From assembly GCA_016710365.1 (NCBI GenBank), contig JADJVW010000009.1, forward strand, positions 1-64,000: a stretch of 64,000 nt of DNA. Direction: 5' to 3'. A program made the position numbers and the translations under genes. The DNA is from Candidatus Caldilinea saccharophila (GTDB taxonomy: Bacteria > Chloroflexota > Anaerolineae > Caldilineales > Caldilineaceae). This document shows positions 12,070 through 21,277 of this stretch, piece after piece (position 1 is the first letter of the stretch; each line of letters opens with the position of its first letter). The notes under the pieces were generated by a model that saw only the letters and a program-made list of their open reading frames with translations, did not search any database and was not told the DNA's origin.

Positions 12070-12381
12070 TTGCCGGCCACCCAGCCGGCGGGGGATGACG
12101 TGCGCGGCGTCAACAGCCCGCAGTGGATGAAGTACTTCCAGGGCGGCAAGCCCAGCCCCGAGTGGCTGGCCAAGATGGAAGCGGTGCGCGAGATTCTGAC
12201 CAGCAACGGCCGCACGCTGGCGCAAGGCGCGCTGGCCTGGCTGTGGGCGCGCAGCGAGCGTACGATCCCGATTCCTGGTTTCCGTACGGTAGCGCAGGTG
12301 GAGGAGAACTGCCGCGCCATGCAATTTGGCCCGCTGACAGCCGGTCAGATGGCGGAGGTCGAGACCTTATTGGGGCGGTAG
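12070..12381 (+). pseudogene. Aldo/keto reductase, C-terminal fragment
   Basis: It starts near PATQPAGDDVRGVNSPQWMKYF and continues through LTSNGRTLAQGALAWLWA and RTIPIPGFRTVAQVEEN, the conserved C-terminal helix and cofactor loop of aldo/keto reductases. Compared with the family, roughly 70 residues between the two fragments are missing, so the IS3 insertion was accompanied by deletion. Not expected to be functional. Confidence 0.8.
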
Positions 12382-12487
12382 TGGACCTCCTGGCGCCAGA
12401 ACGTCATAACGCAGCCTTGTCATCTGTGAAATCTGTGGATGACTTTGGCTTTTGTAGCGCATAGCGGAGTTCGATGCGCCAGCTTTG

Positions 12488-13654
12488 TCAGCTTAAGGCA
12501 TGTGACCGATCGGCGTCTGCGTGCTCGTAGCTACGCCCGCGCGCGCCGATGTACTGCGAAGCCGGTCGGATCAGGCGGCCGGTGGCGATCTGCTCCCACG
12601 CATGGCCGATCCAGCCGGCGACGCGCCCCACGGCAAAGGTCGGCGCGAAGAGATCGGTGGGCAGCGCCAGGCCGTGCAGCAGCAGGGCCGTGTAAAATTC
12701 CACATTCGTCTGCAAATTGCGCCCTGGCTTGAATTCGGCCAGCAGCCGCACCGCGGTTTCTTCGACCGCACCGGCCAGCGTATATAACGCCATGTCGCCA
12801 TCCGCCGCGTACAGATCGCGGGCGGCCGCAGCCAGCACCTCGGCACGCGGGTCGCGCACTTTGTAGATGCGATGGCCGAAGCCCATCAGCCGCTCGCCGG
12901 CCTCCAGCTTGGCGCGCAAGTACGCTTCGGCGCGCGCTGCCTCGCCGATCGCAAAGACCATGTCCAGCGCTGGTCCTGGCGCGCCGCCGTGCAGCGGCCC
13001 CTTGAGCGCACCGATCGCGCCGGTGATCGCCGAAACCAGGTCGGAATGGGTGGCGATGATGACGCGCGCGGTAAAGGTCGATGCGTTTAGCCCGTGGTCG
13101 ATCACCGTATTCAGATAGGTCTCCAGCCCGCGCACGCGCGCGGCGTTGGGCACGCTGCCGGTCAACATGTAGAGATAGTTGGCGGCGTGGCCCAGCGCGG
13201 GATCGGGCGCAATCGGCGCGGCGCCCTGCTGAAGCCGCCAGTACGCGGCGACCACGGTGGGGATGCGCGCCAGCAGCACATGACCCAGCGTGCCGTCATC
13301 GAGCGCCGAAGCGGGCAGATCCAGGTCAATCGCGCCGGCAGCCATGCGCAGCGCGTCCATCGCCGGGCGGTTCGTGCGGGCGGCGCTTTGCAGCAGATCC
13401 AGCAGCGCTGGGGGCAGCGCACGCCAGCGCGCCAGCTCACTGTGCAGATGGATGACTTCAACGCTGGTGGGCAGGCGGTCGTGCCAGAGCAGGTGCACCA
13501 TCGCTTCAAACGAAAGGGTGGGCGCCACCTCCTCCAGCGCATAGCCGGCCAGGATCAGCTCGCCGCGCTGCCCATCCACATGGCTGAGTCGCGTCTGCGC
13601 GGCGACGACGCCCTCCAGCCCGGAGACGAAACCGTTGTTTGGATTAGTAGTCAT
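12488..13654 (-). CDS. Citrate synthase family protein (citrate/2-methylcitrate synthase)
   Basis: A 388-residue enzyme condensing acetyl-CoA (or propionyl-CoA) with oxaloacetate. Family motifs are visible: HLLWHDRLPT, IDHGLNASTFTARV (first catalytic His region), GPLHGGAPG (second His), and MGFGHRIYKVRDPRA (CoA/oxaloacetate binding), then an Asp-containing NVEFYTALLLHGL. The ATG at 13654 sits behind AAGGAG; an in-frame codon further up would lie between promoter and ribosome site. It is transcribed divergently from the HTH-bearing paralogue. Citrate or methylcitrate preference cannot be decided from sequence. Confidence 0.92.
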   Translation of the reverse strand: MTTNPNNGFVSGLEGVVAAQTRLSHVDGQRGELILAGYALEEVAPTLSFEAMVHLLWHDRLPTSVEVIHLHSELARWRALPPALLDLLQSAARTNRPAMDALRMAAGAIDLDLPASALDDGTLGHVLLARIPTVVAAYWRLQQGAAPIAPDPALGHAANYLYMLTGSVPNAARVRGLETYLNTVIDHGLNASTFTARVIIATHSDLVSAITGAIGALKGPLHGGAPGPALDMVFAIGEAARAEAYLRAKLEAGERLMGFGHRIYKVRDPRAEVLAAAARDLYAADGDMALYTLAGAVEETAVRLLAEFKPGRNLQTNVEFYTALLLHGLALPTDLFAPTFAVGRVAGWIGHAWEQIATGRLIRPASQYIGARGRSYEHADADRSHALS

Positions 13655-13692
13655 TGACTCCTTCTCTCTGTTTGTGCTTGCTGCCAACACGC

Positions 13693-13735
13693 ATTGACAA
13701 CAGACAGCATAAAATATACAATCAACATTGTCAAT
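13693..13735. promoter_or_regulatory. Interlocking divergent promoters within an inverted repeat
   Basis: Plus strand: TTGACA at 13694-13699, a 17-base spacer, and TACAAT at 13717-13722, reading to the HTH citrate synthase. Minus strand: TTGACA (complement of 13729-13734), a 17-base spacer, and TATGCT (complement of 13706-13711), reading to the other citrate synthase. The outer bases ATTGACAA and TTGTCAAT form an inverted repeat that spans both promoters. The two polymerases would occlude each other, and a dimeric regulator could bind the symmetrical site. Confidence 0.65.
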
Positions 13736-13774
13736 CCTGATTAGTAAATCAATCTATTGGAAAGGAGAAGCGCC

Positions 13775-14989
13775 GTGGAACTGCCCACCCGTTATCTCAG
13801 CGCACGCGAGGCCGCCGACCGGTTGGGGATCAGCGTGGCGACCTTGTACGCATACGTGAGCCGCGGTCTGCTGCGTTCGGAGGCGGTGGACGATGGCAGC
13901 CGTGCGCGCCGCTACTATGCGGAAGATGTAGATGCGCTGCGCAGCCGCAAGGAGATGCGCCGCGACCCCGAGAGTGGGGCGCAAAACGCGCTGAGCTACG
14001 GCATGCCGGTGCTCGAATCGGCGATTACCCTGATCGAGGATGGGCGTCTTTTTTATCGAGGCTACGACGCGTTGGGATTGGCGCAGCAACGCTCGGTCGA
14101 GGAGGTGGCGTCGTTGATCTGGCTGGATCACCTGGACCCTGGCGATCTGTTTGCGCAAGGTGGCGACGCACAGGCGCCTGCCCCGCAATTGGAAGCTTTG
14201 GACGCTGTGCAGCACCCAATCGAGTGCTATCAGGCGACGCTGGCGCGGGCGGCGGCGGGCGATCTGGCGGCCTATCTGACGGCGCCGGAGGCGATGGCGG
14301 CCACCGGTGCGCGCATCCTGGCGCGGCTGGTGGCGGCGACCAGCGGGCGGGCAGCTACCATGCCGGTGGCGCAGGCGCTGCAGGCGGCGTGGACGCCAGA
14401 GCGGCCAGAGACGGCTGACCTCTTCTCCGCCGCCCTGATCCTGTGCGCCGACCATGAGTTGAATGTCTCGGCCTTTACTGCGCGCTGTGTGGCCTCGGCC
14501 GGCTCGACGCCCTATGCGGTGGTGATCGCTGGCCTGGCTGCCTTGCAGGGACACCGGCACGGCGGGCACACCGAACGCGTCGGCCACCTGTTGCGCGAGG
14601 CCAGTACAGACATTACCGGCGCCGTGGCGGGTTATCTGCGCCAGGGAAGGTCGATTCCAGGCTTCGGCCACCGGCTCTATCCCGCGGGCGACCCACGCGC
14701 CCGGCTGCTGCTGGAGATGGTCGATGCCCGCAATGCCGATGCCGCGCTGCCCGCGCTGGCAAGCGAGCTGCGCCGCACCGTTCACGCATTGACGGGAGAG
14801 CAGCCCACCGTGGACTTTGCGCTGGAGGTGATGGCGCGCACGCTGGAATTGCCGCCGCGCGCGGCGCTGGCGCTTTTTGCGCTGGGCCGCACCATCGGCT
14901 GGATCGGCCACGCCATCGAGCAGGCGGCGACGGAACAGCTTATCCGCCCGCGGGCGCGCTATGTCGGGGCGAAGGTGCGCACGCTATAA
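13775..14989 (+). CDS. Citrate synthase with N-terminal MerR-like HTH
   Basis: A 404-residue protein. Residues ~5-55 form a helix-turn-helix of the excisionase/MerR type (YLSAREAADRLGISVATLYA, then a wing with RRYYAEDVDALRSRK). The rest is a citrate synthase: LNVSAFTARCVAS, HRHGGHTERVGHLL, GFGHRLYPAGDPRA and VDFALEVMARTL. GTG at 13775 is chosen because it follows AAAGGAG with proper spacing. The catalytic domain looks shortened compared with the divergent paralogue. Fusion of a DNA-binding domain to a TCA enzyme is known in some bacteria; here it faces its paralogue across a shared promoter, so autoregulation by substrate is a reasonable inference. Confidence 0.88.
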   Translation: MELPTRYLSAREAADRLGISVATLYAYVSRGLLRSEAVDDGSRARRYYAEDVDALRSRKEMRRDPESGAQNALSYGMPVLESAITLIEDGRLFYRGYDALGLAQQRSVEEVASLIWLDHLDPGDLFAQGGDAQAPAPQLEALDAVQHPIECYQATLARAAAGDLAAYLTAPEAMAATGARILARLVAATSGRAATMPVAQALQAAWTPERPETADLFSAALILCADHELNVSAFTARCVASAGSTPYAVVIAGLAALQGHRHGGHTERVGHLLREASTDITGAVAGYLRQGRSIPGFGHRLYPAGDPRARLLLEMVDARNADAALPALASELRRTVHALTGEQPTVDFALEVMARTLELPPRAALALFALGRTIGWIGHAIEQAATEQLIRPRARYVGAKVRTL

Positions 14990-14991
14990 GA

Positions 14992-15060
14992 ATGGCACGC
15001 GGATGAAGACGGATTGAATCCGCGAAAATCCGCCTGATCCGCGTCATCCGCGTGCTATTT
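14992..15060. repeat. Dispersed GCGGAT palindrome (family A copy)
   Basis: The left arm 14992-15014 begins atggcacgcggatgaagac and the right arm 15038-15060 ends catccgcgtgctatt, nearly complementary over 23 bases. It lies between convergent genes, 3 bases after the HTH citrate synthase stop, and may serve as a bidirectional terminator-like hairpin. Confidence 0.7.
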
Positions 15061-15078
15061 CCGCGTCGGCCTGAATCC

Positions 15079-16887
15079 TTACCCGCCAAACGCCTCGCGC
15101 AGGTTGTCACGGATCATCAGCACGACCAGCCCGACCAGCGCCAGCACCAGCGCAACGAACCAGAACTCGTAGAGCAGGATGCTGGCGTTGAGGAGGGCCA
15201 GCGCAATGGTTACGCCGTAGAGATAGCTGCGGATGCGGCCGCGCGTCATCGCTTCCACCGCACCAAAGGCGACCGCCACGCCCACCAGCCAGATCGGCCA
15301 CGTAGGCGGGCGGAAGGAGATCAGCGCCAGGATGACAAGCAGCAGCAGGCCGCCGCTCACCGCCGCCCACCACAGCGCAAACCGGCTCTGTTTGCCTAGA
15401 AGCGGCTGGGGCGCGTGGGCGCGCTGGATGTGAGCGCGCGCCTGGCCGAAATCTCCCGCAAGCAGGCGTACAAGCTGCGCGGCGCCGGCTTCCAGCGTTT
15501 CGCCGACATCGACTGCGCGCTGGTTAAGCGTATGCAGCGCACCGAGTTCTGCACCGAGCGTTTTCTGCCGCCGTTTGAGCAGATCATCCAGATAGGCGGT
15601 CTGCTGCAAGGAGATCACCTCCAGGTCCAGGGTGCGCACCAGCGCGCGCTGCTGCTCGATCTGCGCGGCGAGCGCGTCCTGTTCCGTGTGGAGGGTTGCC
15701 AGCATCTGTTCAGTGGCGGCGATTGCCTGGCGCGGGGGAAGCACCTTGTCGAGACCAGCCCATCCCAAGGGGTCGCGCCACGACTCGCGCACGCTGCCGT
15801 CCCGGTTGTACTTGGGGCCGGAGGGCGCCCGCTCGCCGCTCAACGGGTCCCACGTATCCAGCCCCCACAGCCCGCGATAGCCGTCCACCCAGCCATCTTC
15901 GTCGGAGATCAGGATGGGCGTCCACGCCTCCGGCTGACCAGGGCCGATGCTGCGCCCGTCGCCGCGGGCATAGTCGACAAAGGGGATGCTGAGCAGATTT
16001 TTCATGCCTGTATCAAGATTCAATTGCCCACTCTGGCGCAAAGTATTCGTCCAGACACGGTCAAGCGCCGCGGCTACACCGTGCAGCGGGGCCAGGAAAG
16101 CCGGCTCGACCTGCATCAGATACTCGCCGCGCGTGAAGTAGCTGGCGTGCGAGCCGCCGCCGGCGTAGATCACCGGATGGGCGCCGTTGATCTTCTCCAC
16201 CTCGGGATCATCCCAGCGTCGGCGCAGGTCGTCGCCGCTGAAGTCGTGCGACGCATAGGCCACCCAACGCGGTGCGGGGTCGGCGTCGCCCTCATCGGAG
16301 AGATAGACGAAGACCTGCTCCCAGTCCGACTCGTGGTCGTTGACGCCGTGAAAGGTGGAGCGGAAGTCGTTCATCGCAAAAAAATAGATGTAGTGGAGAA
16401 CGATATAGCCGCCGGTGCGCACGACCCGCGCATAGTAGACGCGCTGCGCATCCTGCTGCATCATGGCCGCGTACTTTTGCTGCGCGGCGGCCGCGGTGCC
16501 GCCCGGCACGCGCCCGCGCACGACCAGGGAGAGATCAAACATGCCGTCGAGGATGCGCGTCACCAGCCCGACGCGCTGCAGGCGGTTGGGCGAAGGCATC
16601 CGCACACGGTCGGGCTGGGCGTGCCAGCGCTGGTACGCCACGGCTTGTAGCGGCTCGTCCACATAGCGCAGATAGTAGCGATGACCGAGCGGCGCATCGC
16701 GATAGGCCGCCAGCACCGCCGGTGTAAGCTGACCTTCGCCTGCCATCAAGTGGGTTCGGCGCTCCTGGTCGGCCAGCCAGAGGCTGCACGCGCTCAGATA
16801 GCCATCCACTGCGCACGGGAAGAACATCTCCCCCAACGTGTACTGCACCACAGGTTCGTAACGGCGCAACAGGTCAAGGTCGTTCAT
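15079..16887 (-). CDS. Vps62-like domain membrane protein
   Basis: A 602-residue protein. Residues ~1-390 resemble the Vps62/DUF946 family found in plants and fungi: YIYFFAMNDFRSTFHGVNDH followed by ESDWEQVFVYL (HESDWE at 185-190), then GGGSHASYFTRGEY. Residues ~395-480 are helical with coiled-coil character (TEQMLATLHTEQDALAAQIE). Residues ~500-600 hold about four membrane segments. Function of the domain in bacteria is not established. The start overlaps the previous gene by ATGA. With the 154-residue membrane protein, the 76-residue protein and the large phosphodiesterase it forms one minus-strand operon, so a membrane or lipid-related task is inferred. Confidence 0.7.
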   Translation of the reverse strand: MNDLDLLRRYEPVVQYTLGEMFFPCAVDGYLSACSLWLADQERRTHLMAGEGQLTPAVLAAYRDAPLGHRYYLRYVDEPLQAVAYQRWHAQPDRVRMPSPNRLQRVGLVTRILDGMFDLSLVVRGRVPGGTAAAAQQKYAAMMQQDAQRVYYARVVRTGGYIVLHYIYFFAMNDFRSTFHGVNDHESDWEQVFVYLSDEGDADPAPRWVAYASHDFSGDDLRRRWDDPEVEKINGAHPVIYAGGGSHASYFTRGEYLMQVEPAFLAPLHGVAAALDRVWTNTLRQSGQLNLDTGMKNLLSIPFVDYARGDGRSIGPGQPEAWTPILISDEDGWVDGYRGLWGLDTWDPLSGERAPSGPKYNRDGSVRESWRDPLGWAGLDKVLPPRQAIAATEQMLATLHTEQDALAAQIEQQRALVRTLDLEVISLQQTAYLDDLLKRRQKTLGAELGALHTLNQRAVDVGETLEAGAAQLVRLLAGDFGQARAHIQRAHAPQPLLGKQSRFALWWAAVSGGLLLLVILALISFRPPTWPIWLVGVAVAFGAVEAMTRGRIRSYLYGVTIALALLNASILLYEFWFVALVLALVGLVVLMIRDNLREAFGG

Positions 16888-17348
16888 GCGCTCACCTCAT
16901 TCACAGCCGGCGTTTCAAAGAGGTCGCGCACTTCACGTTGATTGAGATAGAAAACCATCGTCACGTTCAACACCATTGACAGGTAATCCGACTGGCCTCC
17001 AAAGTAGCCGATGGCGTCGGTCGCCATGTAGTAGGCCAGCAGCAGCATCATGCCGTACCAGCCCCATCGTTGATAGCGCCAGAGCCCGATCGCCACCAGT
17101 GCCGTGATGAGCAGGAGCAAGAGCGAGACCGCCAGATCGAAGAACTCTGGCTCGAGCGCGGACCAAAACTCACCCGGGCTCGCCAGCGCACCAACGCCGA
17201 CCGCGACTGCCAGCAACGCGCCAAGCAGCGCCTGCACCGTCAGCAGGATCAAGATCATGTAGAGCCCAAAGGGGCGCCGGCGCCATGCGGATGATGGCGA
17301 CGAGGTTGCCGAGGGTTGCGGAGAGAGATGCGGTTGCATGGAGTTCAT
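16884..17348 (-). CDS. Hypothetical four-helix membrane protein
   Basis: A 154-residue protein with a proline/serine-rich N-terminus (~25 residues) and four hydrophobic segments (LYMILILLTVQALLGALLAV, FFDLAVSLLLLLITALVAIG, WYGMMLLLAYYMATDAIGYF, YLSMVLNVTMVFYL). No family recognised. The start overlaps the stop of the 76-residue gene before it (ATGA), and its end overlaps the Vps62-like gene, so all are translated together. Confidence 0.7.
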   Translation of the reverse strand: MNSMQPHLSPQPSATSSPSSAWRRRPFGLYMILILLTVQALLGALLAVAVGVGALASPGEFWSALEPEFFDLAVSLLLLLITALVAIGLWRYQRWGWYGMMLLLAYYMATDAIGYFGGQSDYLSMVLNVTMVFYLNQREVRDLFETPAVNEVSA

Positions 17349-17548
17349 CCAGATTTTTCTCCCGTGGCTGACTTGTTTGTGTGGAGCAGTTTGGCCTCTG
17401 TCAATATGTGCTCGATCGTTTCCACCCGGATGATCTGTGTCCCGTTCGGATAGAGGATCACCTCCCGATAGGCTTTTGGATCAAGCCGCAGCGTGTAGCC
17501 GATGACTTCGAAGACCAGAGCAAAGTAGTCCAGAACAGCTTGGAGCAT
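17345..17548 (-). CDS. Small hypothetical protein in a membrane operon
   Basis: 67 residues from MLQAVLDYFALVFEVIGYTL. A possible amphipathic or membrane helix at the start is followed by a soluble part (YREVILYPNGTQIIRVETIE). The ATG at 17548 lies just after the large phosphodiesterase gene; a start further up would overlap that gene. No family recognised. ATGA overlap with the next gene supports it being real. Confidence 0.55.
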   Translation of the reverse strand: MLQAVLDYFALVFEVIGYTLRLDPKAYREVILYPNGTQIIRVETIEHILTEAKLLHTNKSATGEKSG

Positions 17549-17555
17549 AGGAATC

Positions 17556-20277
17556 TTACCAATTGAAAGAACCAATTTGCGACAGGAAAGAGCGGACGCT
17601 GAAAACCGCGCCGCTCACCATCATCTGCAACAGCACCGGCGCCAAAATAGCAAAAATTACGCCCAGGAGTGGCAGGATGATGGATCGCCAGCCCTTCGCA
17701 TTGTGCGCCGCCGCGGCGCCCATCCAGACCGCAATGAGGCTCAGCCAGATGCTCACCAGTCCAACCAGCGGCGTCAAAGCCGGGACAAGACCGAGCAACC
17801 GGATCAGAGCCAGACTGCTGGCAAAGCCAAGCCCGCGCAGCGTGCGCGTGTACGAGCCTTTGTCGGCGATGATCCGCCCTGCGATGTGGATGCCCGCTAC
17901 GTAGACGAACCAGACGGCGATGTTCACGCCGATCAGCAGCAGGTTGAATAGCGGGCCGTAAAGTTGCCAATAGCGGGCCAGGACCGCTGCCGTGAGGAAT
18001 CCGAGCGCCAGCAGCAGCGCCGGCCCGGTCATGTGCGGGTCGGCCACCACGGCCTGGTAGGCCGATCGATCCAGCATCAGCGCGCGGCCGGCCAGCGGCA
18101 GCCAGGTGCGGATGTCCTTCACACCCGCCCAGAGGTTGCGCGGCGACCAGGCCCCGGCGCCGGATTGCGCGGCAGGCAGATCAGGCCCCGGCTTGGCAGC
18201 AACCGGTTGCTGGCGGCGGTCGTTCAGAATGTGAAAGACATCGACTGCGTTGCGTGTAGGCGGCACGATCAGGTCCGGTGGGTGGAAAAGGAAGGCGTCG
18301 GTCTGCTCGCCGCCCAGCCCGCCGTGGTTGCCGATGAGTTCCTCCAGCGCGGCCACGCTGCCGTCTGGATAGAGCGTGCTGATCACCATCAAGTCGCCGG
18401 CGTGGGGAAAGTCCATCACGCGGCGCACCTGCCACGCGCGCGTCTCCACCGAAGCGTGCCCGTAGGTCTGGGGATCCGCCGGCGCGTACGGCAGCAGTGG
18501 GTCCTCGCCCGCCACCGCGCCGGTGTGCAGATTACGCCGCCCCTGTTTGCCCAGCGCCACCGGCGCGCCCTGCTCGTCATAGCCGCAGACCAGGCCGATG
18601 CCCGCGTGCCGCACCAGCGCATCCACCATGCCCGGATAGGCGGCGTCCAGTTCAGGCAGTCTGATCTTGCGCGGGTGCAGGTCGAAGTAAACCTGCGCCA
18701 GATTGCCGCTGCCGTAGGCAGTCACCTGTGCCGGCCGGTCAGCGCCAGATGCGACAGTGATGGCTTCACGCGGGCGCACGCCGCGTTCAAGCATCCGTTG
18801 TCCGCCGCGCACCAAGGCGGTCCGCCAGGCGCCGCCGACGCCACGCTGCTTGATATTCTCCACTCGCCGGAAGCAGCGGTCAAGGAGGTGATCCCCGTAT
18901 CACCACCGATTGACTGCGCAACGGTTGTGCCCTGGGGTAGCTGCTGCTCGATAAACTCCTTCAGCGATAGCCCATAGCGTTGCTCGAAAGTGGCGCCGCA
19001 CGACTGGCCGTGGTCGGAGAGGATGATGAGGTCATAGGGGCGAGGCGCCTTTTCTCGAATCGTCCGATCGATGCGGGCAATGATCTGATCGTAGGTGGCG
19101 AGCACGCGGAAGGCGTCGCGCGTCCACGGGCCGGAGTGGTGGGCCACCTCGTCATAGCCGGCCATGTGACATAGATGCTGGGTGCGCCGCGCAGGATGTC
19201 GAGAATGGCGAGGTTGGCGGCCATGTCGCGCATCAGCACCGTGGTGGCGGCGCGCACAAAGGGGTAGCCGTGCGCCAGGCGGTTGAGGCGCGGCTGTATA
19301 TTCTGGCGCTGTTGCTGCCAGCCCTCCCAGAGTTCCCGCACCACATCCACCAGAAAAAAGATGAGGGTGCGCGCCAGGAAATAGGGATTGAGCATGAGCA
19401 GGTAGATGTCTTCGGCGCGGCGCTCTTGCTCCTCGTCGTCGCCATCGAAGAGATCGGCCAGCGTCAGGACTGACTTCAGGGCATCGCCATCAAGCATGTT
19501 GTTGATGCTGGCGCCCCCGCGTAGAAGACCATCGCCCTTGGCATAGCGGCGGTTGAGCTCGGCGGCGTCCGAGCCCGACACATAGAGCTTCTGTTTGTCC
19601 TTGTCATACCAGCGAAAGGCGGGGATGTCGCTGTTGTCGCCAAAGAGGATGCCGGCCTGACAGGCGGATGTCTGCGAGGGGATGCCGCAGTCAAAACGCG
19701 ACAGGTGGAAACGCTCACGTTCCATCAGCCGCTTGAGGGTGGGCAGACGCCCGTCCGCAATAGCGGCTTTGACATGGTGGTAGCTCAACCCGTCGATTTC
19801 CAGCATAACCAGCCCGCGCCCTCCTGGATCTGCGTCTGTATAGGCGTGGCGGCGGGCCAACCGTTCGATCAGGCTCTGATAGATAGAGCCTTCCTCGTTG
19901 ACTTCGAGGAGACCGGTCAGGATGATGCCAATGGCGGCAAAGACAAATCCGCCCACGAGCGCGCTCGGCCAGCCCGCCACCTCGAACACAGGCAGAAGCT
20001 GCGCGGTGAGGAGCAGCGCCAGGGCGTTGACCAGGAAGCCAAGCACAAAAACCGCGATAAAGCCCAAAGGCCGCGCCACCAGCAACACAATTGGACGAAT
20101 CGCCAGGTTGACGATACTCAACACAAAGGCCGCGGCAAAGGCATCCCGCAGGATCAGCGACAGAGCCGGCTCGATAAAGGTGATGCCGGGGAAGATGGCC
20201 GCGGTGAGCAGCAGCGACAGGCCATCGACAAACCACAACACAAGAAAGCGTGCAATCACTCTGGTCGTGCGCATCAT
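17556..20277 (-). CDS. Holin-4-type membrane / phosphodiesterase / Yip1-like fusion protein, two frameshifts
   Basis: Three adjoining minus-strand frames join into one protein of about 900 residues. The first (from 20277) has four membrane helices like phage_holin_4_2 proteins (IRPIVLLVARPLGFIAVFVL), then a type I phosphodiesterase/alkaline phosphatase-like domain: GLVMLEIDGLSYHHVKAA (metal Asp, nucleophile region) and GIPSQTSACQAGILFG. A base is missing at about 19164; the next frame continues MAGYDEVAHHSGPWTRDAF and IILSDHGQSCGATFEQRYG (metal Asp/His). A second base is missing near 18870; the third frame carries ENIKQRG to NAVDVFHILNDRR and ends in about six Yip1-like membrane helices. It likely hydrolyses a phosphodiester or lipid-linked substrate outside the membrane. 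Confidence 0.8.
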
Positions 20278-20463
20278 GGTTTCATACGCTTTGTTCTCTG
20301 TGCATCATTCGGTGCAAACTGCTGGGCATGATCTGCCACGCAAGGTGATTGTACAGCGCACAGGGCAGCGCCTGCCGCGCAAAGAGTCTACAAGCATTTG
20401 ACATTTTGCGCCAGACCTTTGTAAAGCCGCCATGCTAGGACTCGCCAACAACCCGGCTATCGC

Positions 20464-21277
20464 CTACGCCAGATCGCGGCGGTCAAAGATCACAACGGCC
20501 GCGCCCGCCCCGCCCACCAACCAGGCAAATAGGACGATCAGGCCGAACGGATCGACCTGTCCGGTGGCGACGATTTCCTGCGGGAAGTAGTGGCGCCAGG
20601 GATTGATCCAACCGAGCGGCGAGTTGGCGAAAAACGGGATCACGTCCAGCACAAAGGCCAGGATCGTCCAGGCCGCGCCCAAGGCGTTGCTGAGCGCAGT
20701 GCGGCTGAAGCAGCTTGCGATCAGAAATGCGCCGCTGCCCAGCGCGGCAAAGAGCAGCCACGCCACGCCCGCGGCCAGCAGATAGTTCGTCAGCGGCAGC
20801 GCAACCGGCAGCGTCTGCACGCCGAGCACCAGCCCCAGCCACGCGGCCAGCGCGATCACGCCGGCGCCTAGCACCATCTCCAGCACCTTGCCCAACACGA
20901 AGCTCCAACGCTGCACGGGCCGGCTCAGCACGAGGTAGATCGAGCCGCGCCGATCCGGCGGTCAGCCCTTCGGTGGCGCGCGAGACGACGAAGGCCGCGC
21001 CCAGGCCGATAAAGAGCGGGTGAATCCAGGTGAAGGCCAGATAATCCTGTGCGCCAAAGCCGGCCTGCAGGTTTGGCGCCAGCTTGAGCAGCGAACGCAG
21101 CCCGTCCGGGAAGGTGCGCACGACGCTGGTCACCGCGTCCATGCCACCGATGGCCGGAAAGCTGACCGCCACCAGCCAGTGAAAGGCGCCGGCCGAGAGT
21201 GCAAACCAGAAGAGCGAGAAGCGCTTGCGGCGCAGCGTGCTCCAGAAGATCAGCCCGACGTCGCCCAGATTATGCAT
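20464..21277 (-). CDS. ABC-2 type transporter permease, one frameshift
   Basis: From MHNLGDVGLIFWSTLRRKRF the protein has six hydrophobic segments. It carries the usual ABC-2 stretch with VVSRATEGLTA, a frame break near 20950, and then VLSRPVQRWSFVLGKVLEMV in the next frame. Together they give about 270 residues, the normal length. The ATG at 21277 overlaps the end of the ATPase gene by eight bases. The pair forms an exporter; the substrate is not indicated. Confidence 0.85.
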
